Virus record (IMG/VR): IMGVR_UViG_3300044993_000568
Coordinates: 1 to 59,398 of that record
Length of the DNA stretch: 59,398 nucleotides
Source: a virus
Reading direction: 5' to 3' (one strand)
Numbering within the stretch: position 1 is the stretch's first letter; each line of letters begins with the position of its first letter. Position numbers and translations under genes: made by a program. Below the pieces are notes generated by a model that had not been told where the DNA came from, did not search any database, and worked only from the letters and a program-made list of their open reading frames with translations. This document shows positions 42,558 to 49,689 of this stretch, piece after piece.

Positions 42558-43370
42558 ATGAGCACTATTAAAGCTTACACAGAAGAGAGCTTAATGAGCG
42601 GCATCGACGAGGCGCGGCGAAGAATATTCTTCGGAAAGCATCTCAGTGGAGATCCGGATGATACGACGGATTTTACGCAGGCTTCGGTAGAATTGGCAGT
42701 AAGAGCAATCCACAAAATGGCTTCAGACGCGCCGCATAAGCCAATAGAAATTCACATGAATTCCTATGGAGGCGACCCCACAGCCATGCTGTACCTCATG
42801 GACGTGATCCTTTCTTGTGCGTGCCAAATTAAATTTTTTGGTGGGGGCGCAATCGCAAGCTCAGCGACCTGGATTATGGCTGTATGCGATGAAAGGTACT
42901 TGTACCCAAATGCCATGATCTTAATTCACGCCGGTTCGAGTGCGCTTGAGGGCTCACATACTGATCTAGTCATTACCGTTGACAATGAAAAGAGACTGCA
43001 GGACCACTTAGAGTCCATATATGCCAATAATTCTAGAATGCCAAAAAGCTTCTGGCATGCAGTAGCTAAAAGGGACCTATGGCTGACGGCTGAGGAAACC
43101 ATTGCACTGGGGCTGGCCGATAAGCTTATTTTGCCCAAAAAGCGGGGGAACTTACGAAAAATAAGGCAGGCCCACTTAGGCCAAAAAAGCAATACGGCAA
43201 AAATGAAGAAATTAGTAGTTAAGTTGTTCGAGCGGATACAGCTGCCATTTGATGTGGAAAATATTACATTGAACGCACCTCCACAAGAGGAGGCCGATCC
43301 AAATGTGACCGTTGACTTGACAGAGGCCGATAAATTGAGTATTATGATAGAACCAAAAGAAAACCCATGA
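42558..43370 (+). CDS. clpP: ClpP-like serine protease, C-terminus replaced by a TnpB-element end
   Basis: The 270-residue protein has the ClpP fold: EIHMNSYGGDPTAMLYL, then GGGAIASSATWIMAV with the probable nucleophile Ser, and the catalytic His in MILIHAGSS. The 70-residue tail (KKRGNLRKIRQAHLG and on) is longer than in normal ClpP. The last 8 residues (MIEPKENP) and the stop codon come from the inserted element that starts at 43346, so the original end has been cut off. Joining the flanks at the insertion point gives the end LSII-ENNKEIPDGNKQQ-stop. It starts directly after the AAA+ gene. Confidence 0.75.
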   Translation: MSTIKAYTEESLMSGIDEARRRIFFGKHLSGDPDDTTDFTQASVELAVRAIHKMASDAPHKPIEIHMNSYGGDPTAMLYLMDVILSCACQIKFFGGGAIASSATWIMAVCDERYLYPNAMILIHAGSSALEGSHTDLVITVDNEKRLQDHLESIYANNSRMPKSFWHAVAKRDLWLTAEETIALGLADKLILPKKRGNLRKIRQAHLGQKSNTAKMKKLVVKLFERIQLPFDVENITLNAPPQEEADPNVTVDLTEADKLSIMIEPKENP

Positions 43371-43626
43371 CTTTAGTCGTGGGATGAATTTTTAAAAACT
43401 TAATAATATGTTAGTGGCGTTAATAAGTTTGGTGTAGTATAATATATAATGTGGTACTACCCATGATAGGGACATACTAGCAGCAAACAATATAAACAAT
43501 TCGCATTAATGCGAACACTTGGTGGAGAGGGCAGCCTACCAAGTATAAATAAAGCCTGTGGAGCGATCAACGGTAGTTGGAGCAATGAAGCAGGAACCCC
43601 ATGACTTTAGTCGTGGGAGCTGTCAG
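43346..43626 (+). mobile_element. Internally deleted TnpB element 1 (281 bp), non-coding
   Basis: The left end (TTAT flank, then GATAGAACC) and right end (GCTGTCAG) match the full elements. Nearly all of tnpB is missing: the sequence jumps from the tnpB start region (TATAATATATA-ATG) to the last codons (TGTGGTACTACCC). The guide-RNA end is kept: palindrome TTCGCATTAATGCGAA (43500-43515), stem CTTGGTGG with CCTACCAAG (43518-43543), terminal hairpin CCCATGACT with AGTCGTGGG. The predicted guide begins at 43627 and covers the ribosome-binding site of the gene at 43650. It needs TnpB and TnpA from elsewhere. Confidence 0.8.
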
Positions 43627-43649
43627 TGAAAATAATAAGGAGATTCCAG

Positions 43650-44201
43650 ATGGAAATAAACAGCAATAATTCCGAAGCTACAACACAATCTGATGCGCAG
43701 GCGACCACAGAGGTTACTGCAGCAAGTTCAGAGACTGCCACAGCGGCTACTGATACGGCTACCAATAAAACCGCTAGACAGATAAAAAATATTCGACGGA
43801 ATCAAAAGAGATCACAAAAGGTGTGGTCTTTTTATATGCAAAAAGAGTCGAATCGAAGGCGCAAGCTCAAAACTCAATTAGAGGTACTTAGGGGCCAAAT
43901 CGGCACTAAGAATTTTAAACTACTTAAGACGTTGGCCACAACAGTCTCAGAGGCCACTAAAGACGAAAATGGCAATATAACTTCACCAGAATCTCGAAGC
44001 ATTAATTATGAAATGCTCCTGAAAGAGGGGAAAAATTTAATTGTAATGCTAAGAGAAGAGCGCATGCGAGAAGGCAAGAGAAGCAGAAAGACCGGCACGT
44101 CTCGAAATAGGGCCCGCCATAATTCTGCCTTCAGGTTCCTTTCTGCCAGAAACCTGGCGGCCTCGTCTGAGGAAGTGACTAAAACTGTAAAATCTGAATA
44201 A
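43650..44201 (+). CDS. Unknown basic protein with Thr/Ala/Ser-rich N-terminus
   Basis: The 183-residue protein starts at 43650 (MEINSNNSEATTQSDAQATTE) behind AAGGAG; an earlier start would lie in the mobile element. Residues 1-45 are low-complexity Thr/Ala/Ser. The rest is highly basic (ARQIKNIRRNQKRSQKVWSF; then MREGKRSRKTGTSRNRARHN), suggesting nucleic-acid binding. No family is recognised. The AAGGAG lies inside the first bases after the mobile element's right end, so that insertion changed the upstream sequence of this gene. Confidence 0.55.
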   Translation: MEINSNNSEATTQSDAQATTEVTAASSETATAATDTATNKTARQIKNIRRNQKRSQKVWSFYMQKESNRRRKLKTQLEVLRGQIGTKNFKLLKTLATTVSEATKDENGNITSPESRSINYEMLLKEGKNLIVMLREERMREGKRSRKTGTSRNRARHNSAFRFLSARNLAASSEEVTKTVKSE

Positions 44202-44461
44202 TGGGCCTGAGTTTCATAGCCATACCGATAATAGGCTCCGTAATCATGATGATTCTCGGGATCTCCTGGGAAGAGGCATTTTTACTTATGGGGCCCCTAA
44301 TGTTAATCATTATTAGCCGCTATCTAACGACTAAAGCAATTGAAGAGCAGATTGCAGAAGAGCTTTCTGCCAAAAAATCTGAATGTCCGCCACACGAATG
44401 GCTCACTTCAGATGGAATAATTAAATGCAAAAAATGCTTATTTAGAGTGGGTATCGACTAA
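44201..44461 (+). CDS. Small membrane protein with C-terminal Cys pair
   Basis: This 86-residue protein has two membrane helices (residues about 3-20 and 26-44: FIAIPIIGSVIMMILGI, EEAFLLMGPLMLIIISRYL) and a cytoplasmic tail with His, Cys-Pro and C-x2-C (SECPPHEWL, IIKCKKCLF), possibly a small zinc site. It is joined by TAATG to both neighbours. Function unknown. Confidence 0.55.
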   Translation: MGLSFIAIPIIGSVIMMILGISWEEAFLLMGPLMLIIISRYLTTKAIEEQIAEELSAKKSECPPHEWLTSDGIIKCKKCLFRVGID

Positions 44462-44796
44462 TGTCTGAGCTTAAAAGCACCGGAATTAGGGTGTCTAAAG
44501 AATTCGCCGAGTCCTTGGCTCGGAAAATTAAAGATATACGGTACCGCTACGATATACCTCCTAATGCCCCTCTAATGAAGGGCAAGCTCTTTTGGGACGA
44601 CGAAACGGTCTTAGAAATGGTAGTCTCTTCCGTAACCTCTGGCGGCCTCTTAACAGACGAAGACATGATTGGGGCCAGCCTTAATTTTGACCCAGCTTTT
44701 ATAAAAGACGGTAAATACGACAAATTAATACACGCCTGCTTAACCAAGCTGGCACAAATCGACTACAAACGCGAAACCAGCCTTGACTTCCATTAA
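44461..44796 (+). CDS. Unknown protein (111 aa)
   Basis: This 111-residue soluble protein (MSELKSTGIRVSKEFAESLARK, then WDDETVLEMVVSSVTSGGLLTDEDMI) is mixed alpha/beta and slightly acidic with no motif. It is coupled by TAATG to the membrane protein before it. It ends 16 bases before the second deleted TnpB element, so that element interrupts the transcript to the subtilase gene. Confidence 0.55.
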   Translation: MSELKSTGIRVSKEFAESLARKIKDIRYRYDIPPNAPLMKGKLFWDDETVLEMVVSSVTSGGLLTDEDMIGASLNFDPAFIKDGKYDKLIHACLTKLAQIDYKRETSLDFH

Positions 44797-44812
44797 TAAA
44801 TAGTGCTATTAT

Positions 44813-45098
44813 GATAGAACTAAAAGAAAGCCCATGCCTTTAGGCGTGGGATGAATTTTGAAACAAGGTAATATATAATAAGTTTCTTCAAAGTGATGTA
44901 TAAATTAGTGACAGAGAACCAAATCACTAATTTATGCATTGAAGACAAAAGTCTTCAATATAATGAAGAATGTTGTATTAAAACAGAAACTTGGAGGAGA
45001 GGTCAGCCCTCCAAGTATAAATAAAGCCTGTGGAGCGATCAACGGTAGTTGGAGCTATGAAGCAGGAACCCCATGACTTTAGTCGTGGGAGCTGTCAG
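44813..45098 (+). mobile_element. Internally deleted TnpB element 2 (286 bp), remodelled into hairpins
   Basis: The left end (GATAGAACT after TTAT) and right end (GCTGTCAG) match the family. The interior keeps a remnant of tnpB (GTGACAGAGAACCAAATCACTA) that has drifted into a perfect 11-bp hairpin (44901-44934). A second perfect 9-bp hairpin follows (ATTGAAGAC 44938-44946 with GTCTTCAAT 44951-44959), and TTCTTCA (44884-44890) can pair with TGAAGAA (44964-44970) around both. The conserved stem CTTGGAGG and the terminal hairpin follow. The predicted guide begins at 45099 and spans the start codon of the subtilase gene. It codes no protein. The gap of about 300 bp between genes here is this element. 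Confidence 0.8.
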
Positions 45099-45104
45099 AG
45101 GGCT

Positions 45105-45992
45105 ATGTTTAATTTTAATACGCCAGCAGCACTAAAGAAATTCCTGCGCAGAATAACATATATAAATACAGTGCTTTTCATAGTAGCCTCTATAATGATT
45201 CTTATGGCGCTTACTATGAAAACAGCTCATGGCGATGTCTGGCAGCACCGCCACTCTCCGCCTAAGCTCAGGCCAACTAAGGGGTCCATCACAGTAATGG
45301 TTGTTGATACTGGCGTAACGCCTAATAACCCCGTCATATCTCCATACTTGGTTAAGCCCGTTCAAATTCAAGATGTAGACACGCATGGCCATGGAACTCA
45401 TGTAACGTCCCTAATTGTCGGGGGAGCCGGTACCATGAGAAAGGACGGGGAAGTTCATTTTAGTTCTTTGGTCTGCCCAGAAGTTCGCGTTATAGCCTGC
45501 AAATTTTATGATCCTAAAGCTATTACGAAAATTAATTTAGACAACAGCATTGCGTGTTTCCAGAAGGCTTTGGAGCTTAATGTAGATATAGTTAACTACT
45601 CGGCTGGCGGACCGGATTCCCTAGAGGAAGAGAGACTGGCTATAGAAAAGCTTCAGGAGAATGACATAATATTGGTAACTGCAGCGGGAAACGAGGGGTC
45701 AGATCTTAAAATATATCCATATTACCCAGCTAATTATCAATTAAAAAATATGGTAATAGTTGGGGCCTTGGGCCTCCCACCTAACAAGTTTAATGCGTAT
45801 CAAAGATTTAAAAGCTCTAATTTCGGAATATTTGGAATGTATTGGGAAATAGGCGAAGCAGTTTTGGGGTATAACCACTTGAACAAGCCGCAGTACATGA
45901 CCGGAACATCTCAGGCCACCGCTTTAGCCACTAACCGCATACTAAGGCAAAGATGCGAGGAAATGAAACAGAAAGACAAAAAGGAGAAATAA
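45105..45992 (+). CDS. Membrane-anchored subtilisin-like serine protease
   Basis: The 295-residue subtilase starts at ATG 45105 (MFNFNTPAALKKFLRRITYIN); a reading from 45030 would include the mobile-element end and is rejected. Residues 18-38 are a signal anchor (TVLFIVASIMILMALTMKTA). The catalytic triad is Asp68 (MVVDTGV), His96 (HGHGTHV) and Ser in MTGTSQATA, with the oxyanion Asn in TAAGNEG. The domain faces the periplasm or outside. No propeptide is obvious. Phage-encoded subtilases are uncommon. Its leader sequence is supplied partly by deleted TnpB element 2. Confidence 0.85.
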   Translation: MFNFNTPAALKKFLRRITYINTVLFIVASIMILMALTMKTAHGDVWQHRHSPPKLRPTKGSITVMVVDTGVTPNNPVISPYLVKPVQIQDVDTHGHGTHVTSLIVGGAGTMRKDGEVHFSSLVCPEVRVIACKFYDPKAITKINLDNSIACFQKALELNVDIVNYSAGGPDSLEEERLAIEKLQENDIILVTAAGNEGSDLKIYPYYPANYQLKNMVIVGALGLPPNKFNAYQRFKSSNFGIFGMYWEIGEAVLGYNHLNKPQYMTGTSQATALATNRILRQRCEEMKQKDKKEK

Positions 45993-45993
45993 A

Positions 45994-46305
45994 GTGAACT
46001 ACTTCGATAATGATATGCTAGCCGGTTTGGTTGTGGCCGCTTCTGCAGCCTTATTATTGGGCAAATGGATGCTTTTGGGGACCTTTATGAGGGAGATCCG
46101 AAGTCTCCGTTTTCTTAATGATTCAGCCACGATGTCCGCATCATTAAGAATGGATGATATTGATACGGAGATTGACAAATTGAAGGCAGACATTGTATTA
46201 TTAAAAAATCAACAAAGGAGCAATAATGAGTCATCCGGCGCACAATCCAAGTCAAAGCCTAGAGCATCTGGCTCTGGAAATCGCAAAAGCAAAAGCAGAA
46301 ATTGA
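45994..46305 (+). CDS. Small membrane protein (103 aa)
   Basis: This 103-residue protein starts at GTG behind AAGGAG. One membrane helix lies near residues 9-30 (AGLVVAASAALLLGKWMLLG), then a coiled coil (MDDIDTEIDKLKADIVLLKN) and a polar basic tail (SKSKPRASGSGNRKSKSRN). It follows the subtilase by one base. The build recalls small phage inner-membrane proteins, including spanin-like ones, but no identity is claimed. Confidence 0.55.
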   Translation: MNYFDNDMLAGLVVAASAALLLGKWMLLGTFMREIRSLRFLNDSATMSASLRMDDIDTEIDKLKADIVLLKNQQRSNNESSGAQSKSKPRASGSGNRKSKSRN

Positions 46306-46591
46306 TTCTATGCGGCCTCTGTATGAAAAGCTTGACGCCCTCACGCTACAGTTTCGAGAGCTGGCTGGCGAGCAAGAAGTGTTAGTTCCGGACACCATAG
46401 TAGACTTGCCGGGGAGACCCTCTATCTCGGTTCCGGCACAGTTCATTAAAGTAGTAGATAATTTTATGGACAAAAATGTAGTTTTCCGTCCAGCCGCAGT
46501 TAGAAGATTTGAAGTGAATACGGAGACCGAGATTCAACGCAAACTAAAAGTAGCAAAAGCTGCAAAAAAGCTAGAAAATGCTAAGATCTGA
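46226..46591 (+). CDS. Unknown coiled-coil protein (121 aa)
   Basis: The 121-residue protein overlaps the previous gene by 80 bases in another frame. AAAGGAG precedes the ATG. It begins MSHPAHNPSQSLEHLALEIAKAKAEID with an N-terminal coiled coil, then a Pro/Val-rich part (VLVPDTIVDLPGRPSISVP) and a basic helical end (RKLKVAKAAKKLENAKI). No motif was found. Its stop overlaps the start of the small interrupted gene at 46578. Confidence 0.55.
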   Translation: MSHPAHNPSQSLEHLALEIAKAKAEIDSMRPLYEKLDALTLQFRELAGEQEVLVPDTIVDLPGRPSISVPAQFIKVVDNFMDKNVVFRPAAVRRFEVNTETEIQRKLKVAKAAKKLENAKI

Positions 46592-46792
46592 CGCCGAATA
46601 TTTTATGAATAATTGGGACAAAAATGTCTCAAAGGTTTTTAGATGGCGGCGTCCCTTTGTGCCAGACGAGTATTTAGCTTTTTTTATGATAGAATCAAAA
46701 GAAAGCCCATGCCTTTAGTAGTGGGATGAATTTTGAAAAAATATAATGATATAATAGTGGTGTTAATAAGTTTGGTGTAGTATAATATATAT

Positions 46793-47989
46793 ATGATTAG
46801 ATCTTATAAATATAGAATATACCCAACTGTAAAGCAAACCCAAAAGCTAGAACAGTTTTTTGGGGCTACACGTTTTATTTATAATTGGAGTTTGGAACAA
46901 AAAACCAAACAATATCAACAAGATAAAACAAATCTATCTTGTTTTGATTTAATTAAAAAATTAACAAAACTTAAAAAACAAGAAGAATTTGTATGGTTAA
47001 AGGATGTTTATTCGCAAAGTTTGCAAGCATCTTTAAAAAATCTAGATAAAGCATTTATTAACTTTTTTAGAAAAAATTCAGATTTTCCAAAGTTTAAGGC
47101 AAAGAGAAGAAGTAAGGCATCTTGTCATTTTCCACAAGGAGTTAAAGTAGATTTTGAAGAGTACCAAGTATTCATCCCAAAATTGAAATATGTTAAGTTT
47201 GCAAAAGACAGAAAATTTGACGGTTTAATCAAAACCTGTACAGTTTCTAAATCAAAAACTAATAAATACTATATTTCAATTATGGTTGAAGATGGGTTAG
47301 AATTGCCTAACAAACAAAAAATCAATGAAAACAATACTTTAGGTATTGATTTAGGAATTAAAGATTTCTTAGTTTTATCTAACGGTACAAAAATTCCTAA
47401 CCCTAAGTTTTTAGAAAAAGCAGAAAAAAAGATTGCTAAAAGACATAAAGAATTATCGAGAAGGCAGAAAGCATCCAAAAACAAAGAAAAAGCTAGAATC
47501 AAGTTAGCAAAAACATATGAAAAAATAACCAACCAGAGAGATGATTTTCTTCATAAATTATCGCATAAATTGGTGACAGAGAACCAAATCACTACTTTGT
47601 GCTTTGAAGATTTGAATGTTTCTGGTATGATGAAGAATAGCCGTTTAGCCAAGTCAATTAGCTCGGTTAGTTGGTCAAAATTCATCAGTATGGTTAAGTA
47701 TAAAGCTGATTGGTATGGCAAAAATGTCATACAAATTGGTAGATTTGATGCTAGTTCAAAAACCTGTACTTGCGGAGCTAAGAATGATAGTTTAGCCCTG
47801 AAAGACAGGTTTTGGGCATGCTCGTCATGTGGTACTACCCATGATAGGGATATACTAGCAGCAAATAATATAAAACAATTCGCATTAACGCGAACACTTG
47901 GAGGAGAGGTCAGCCCTCCAAGTATAAATAAAGCCTGTGGAGCGATCAACGGTAGTTGGAGCGATGAAGCAGGAACCCCATGCCTTTAG
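46793..47989 (+). CDS. tnpB: TnpB RNA-guided nuclease, copy 1
   Basis: The 398-residue RuvC-domain nuclease has all three catalytic acidic residues: Asp186 (LGIDLGIKDF), Glu272 (LCFEDLNVSG) and Asp353 (THDRDILAANN). The zinc-finger cysteines are Cys325 and Cys327 (TCTCGAK, one residue shorter than the usual C-x2-C) and Cys343 and Cys346 (CSSC). The N-terminal half is rich in basic residues. It is probably active. The promoter -10 TATAAT (46781-46786) ends six bases before the ATG, so the mRNA may be leaderless. The last codons overlap the guide RNA region. It shares most of its sequence with copy 2 (51962). Confidence 0.92.
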   Translation: MIRSYKYRIYPTVKQTQKLEQFFGATRFIYNWSLEQKTKQYQQDKTNLSCFDLIKKLTKLKKQEEFVWLKDVYSQSLQASLKNLDKAFINFFRKNSDFPKFKAKRRSKASCHFPQGVKVDFEEYQVFIPKLKYVKFAKDRKFDGLIKTCTVSKSKTNKYYISIMVEDGLELPNKQKINENNTLGIDLGIKDFLVLSNGTKIPNPKFLEKAEKKIAKRHKELSRRQKASKNKEKARIKLAKTYEKITNQRDDFLHKLSHKLVTENQITTLCFEDLNVSGMMKNSRLAKSISSVSWSKFISMVKYKADWYGKNVIQIGRFDASSKTCTCGAKNDSLALKDRFWACSSCGTTHDRDILAANNIKQFALTRTLGGEVSPPSINKACGAINGSWSDEAGTPCL

Positions 47990-48005
47990 GCGTGGGAGCT
48001 GTCAG
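47879..48005 (+). ncRNA. Guide (omega) RNA 3' region of TnpB element 3
   Basis: The 3' end of tnpB overlaps a set of hairpins: TTCGCATTAACGCGAA (47879-47894), CTTGGAGG with CCTCCAAG (47897-47922) and the terminal CCCATGCCT with AGGCGTGGG. The variable guide should start at 48006 (GATTTCTATTGCGATC). The 5' boundary is not visible; upstream tnpB sequence may be part of the RNA. Confidence 0.65.
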
Positions 48006-48029
48006 GATTTCTATTGCGATCTTTTGGAA

Positions 48030-48140
48030 ATGAAAACTGGTGGATGCACATGTGGCGCATGGGCTCTTCCAGGATATGAAAATATGCATAACAATCAATG
48101 CAATTTAAGATATAAAAACTTAACGGAGGTGAAGAAATGA
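48030..48140 (+). CDS. Small zinc-finger-like protein (36 aa)
   Basis: This 36-residue protein begins MKTGGCTCGAWALPGYENMHNNQC. The C-x-C-G, His and Cys spacing looks like a small zinc site. The start overlaps the reconstructed upstream gene by ATGA. It is too short for a search-independent call, but the Cys pattern and the overlap support it. It is preceded by a weak GGA and followed directly by the UDG-like gene, whose AGGAGG-like site (GGAGGTGAAGAA) overlaps its end. Confidence 0.5.
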   Translation: MKTGGCTCGAWALPGYENMHNNQCNLRYKNLTEVKK

Positions 48141-48562
48141 AAGCCATAGTTTGGGTTGGCCTCAATCCTTCGCCCAAGAACACGACTCCAGAGACTGCTT
48201 TTGTAGGGTCTCCTAGCGGCAAAAACTTGGCCAAGTGGCAAGTTGAAGTAGACAAAAAAGTAAAAAGCCCCCTGCATCATAAAATGTATAATCTTTGTAC
48301 AGTCGTCAGTTCTAGTGAGCGAGCTATTTCGCAAGAAATGGCAGACGTAGGGGCGATTGCCAGGATTTTGAAGCATTACAGAAATAATGACACAATCGTT
48401 GCGCTCGGCAATAAGGCCTCTAAGATACTCTTGGCAAACAATATCCCACACATTAAAATGCCTCATCCAAGTCCCGCAAATAGGCAGCTAAACAACCATG
48501 TTTTTATAAAAAATAAACTAAAATATTTAAAAAATAATATTATGGGGAGTAAATTAAAATGA
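48137..48562 (+). CDS. Uracil-DNA glycosylase superfamily-like protein
   Basis: The 141-residue protein has the superfamily signatures: motif 1 IVWVGLNPSPKN near the N-terminus and motif 2 MPHPSPANR near the C-terminus, with the beta core VALGNKASKILLANNIPHI before it. The family removes uracil or related bases from DNA, but shorter phage members sometimes have other roles. GGAGGTGAAGAA gives a strong ribosome-binding site. The gene is short compared with classical UDGs (about 220 residues), so activity is uncertain. Confidence 0.65.
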   Translation: MKAIVWVGLNPSPKNTTPETAFVGSPSGKNLAKWQVEVDKKVKSPLHHKMYNLCTVVSSSERAISQEMADVGAIARILKHYRNNDTIVALGNKASKILLANNIPHIKMPHPSPANRQLNNHVFIKNKLKYLKNNIMGSKLK

Positions 48563-48795
48563 AAAGATACAGAGTAATATGGAGTGTACAGACTAACGAA
48601 TTCGTTGTACCAGAATTAATGGCTAAGCCCATCGGAAGCAACGAGGCATCCTTTGTTGATTTCGATGATCTGGATGAGGCGAGAGCCTTCCAAAAGGGTA
48701 TCCGTGCGCTCTCCGATAGATATGGCCAGATATATGGCATGTCTAAATTTATAGTAAACAATGGCCCATTGATAATTGATAGATTAGGCGAATAA
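48559..48795 (+). CDS. Small unknown protein (78 aa)
   Basis: This 78-residue protein starts in an ATGA overlap with the UDG-like gene. It begins MKRYRVIWSVQTNEFVVPELM, with FVDFDDLDEARAFQKGIRAL, and is mixed alpha/beta and acidic in the middle. No motif was found. It is part of the same small operon as the deformylase gene downstream. Confidence 0.5.
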   Translation: MKRYRVIWSVQTNEFVVPELMAKPIGSNEASFVDFDDLDEARAFQKGIRALSDRYGQIYGMSKFIVNNGPLIIDRLGE

Positions 48796-48816
48796 ACCTA
48801 GATCGGTAAATACAAA

Positions 48817-49281
48817 ATGAGATTGCCGCTGGTTTTGCATCCTGATCCAAGACTTTTAATAAAAAGTACGCCAATTGAGGCGGCCAAGATTGCGCATGAA
48901 GTGGCGTTTGTCAGAGATTTGGTAGAAACGATGATTTATGAGGGGGGCATTGGCATATCGGCCCCTCAAGTTGGACGAAATGTACAAATAATAGCTATAT
49001 CTACGATTCAATCGGACCCCAAGCACGGGATTCCAGCAACGGTAATGTTTAACCCAGAAATCACTTATTGCTCTGATAAAAAGAGCGTTTTCGATGAAGG
49101 ATGCCTGTCATTTCCTGGGGAGTCCTGCCAAGTCACAAGAAGTTCATTAATACGCGTTAAATTTTTTGACTCGAATGGCAATTTGAGACATAATACATAT
49201 GTAGGCATCACCGCTATCTGTATTCAGCACGAGATCGACCATTTGCAAGGCATAACCATGAAAATGCGATCTAATAAATAA
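48817..49281 (+). CDS. def: Peptide deformylase
   Basis: The 154-residue enzyme removes the N-formyl group from new proteins. All three motifs are present: GIGISAPQVG (44-53; usual GxGLAAPQ), EGCLS (94-98, metal ligand Cys96) and QHEIDH (137-142, HExxH ligands). The length is close to the short phage deformylases reported in cyanophages. It starts at ATG 48817 without a strong Shine-Dalgarno, 21 bases after the previous stop. It probably helps mature phage proteins during infection. Confidence 0.92.
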   Translation: MRLPLVLHPDPRLLIKSTPIEAAKIAHEVAFVRDLVETMIYEGGIGISAPQVGRNVQIIAISTIQSDPKHGIPATVMFNPEITYCSDKKSVFDEGCLSFPGESCQVTRSSLIRVKFFDSNGNLRHNTYVGITAICIQHEIDHLQGITMKMRSNK

Positions 49282-49296
49282 TAGAAAGGACATGAT

Positions 49297-49689
49297 ATGT
49301 CTGACCAAACATCCGCTAAACGATCTGAGATTCTAACGCCAGTAGCTGGATTGTCCGTTTGGGAACTGACCCCAGATATGAAGCAGACACTGAGCGACCT
49401 GTCTAAAGAAGTATTTGGCAACAGCAGAGCCTGGGAAAAACTAATCAAAAAGGGCGAGCTGATCCAGGATACTGAAAATAAAAAAGCAAAGCGATGGGTT
49501 CCGCTAACCTTGGAAGAAGTCGCCACTAGGATGTTTATTATTAAAGAGCAAAGAGACTTGGAAGCCAAAATGGCGTCGGAGTCAGAAAAACAAGGAGAAT
49601 CGAATGCTCAATCTAATCAAGAAGTCGGCAGCAGCGCTGGCGATGATGGCACTGCTAGTTCCACAGTTGAGTCGGGCTCAGCTGACTGA
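49297..49689 (+). CDS. Unknown protein (130 aa) with Ser/Gly-rich tail
   Basis: This 130-residue protein follows AGAAAGGAC and starts at ATG 49297. It begins MSDQTSAKRSEILTPVAGL. The middle is helical (MKQTLSDLSKEVFGNSRAWEKL) and the last 35 residues are a low-complexity Ser/Gly/Asn/Asp tail (SNQEVGSSAGDDGTASSTVE). Its last 86 bases overlap the start of the thioredoxin gene in another frame. No motif was found. Confidence 0.55.
   Translation: MSDQTSAKRSEILTPVAGLSVWELTPDMKQTLSDLSKEVFGNSRAWEKLIKKGELIQDTENKKAKRWVPLTLEEVATRMFIIKEQRDLEAKMASESEKQGESNAQSNQEVGSSAGDDGTASSTVESGSAD

Larger units (their letters stand above)
46688..48005 (+). mobile_element. Full TnpB element 3 (IS200/IS605-type, no TnpA)
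   Basis: The 1318-bp element has left end GATAGAATC after a TTTAT flank and right end GCTGTCAG at 48005. Both ends carry a similar hairpin (CCCATGCCT with AGTAGTGGG at the left; CCCATGCCT with AGGCGTGGG at the right), as expected for TnpA-recognised ends. It encodes only TnpB (46793-47989); no TnpA is present in the window, so movement needs TnpA from elsewhere. The target-adjacent motif appears to be (A/T)TTAT. Confidence 0.85.
46578..48033 (+). pseudogene. 45-aa gene split by TnpB element 3
   Basis: The start ATG (46578) overlaps the previous stop. The sequence reads MLRSDAEYFMNNWDKNVS, then FRWRRPFVPDEYLAFF, up to the element at 46688, where it now reads into MIESKESPCL-stop (ends 46718). 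Removing the element (46688-48005) joins the halves in frame to give ...YLAFFMISIAIFWK-stop with a 4-base ATGA overlap (48030-48033) to the next small gene, the same overlap style used throughout this phage. The host gene is therefore a real one that was interrupted. Function unknown. Confidence 0.65.

Noticed and set aside
45030-45104. Longer N-terminus for the subtilase (MERSTVVGAMKQEPHD...)
   Set aside because: These codons are the right end of a TnpB element; identical text appears before two unrelated reading frames at 47937 and 53106.
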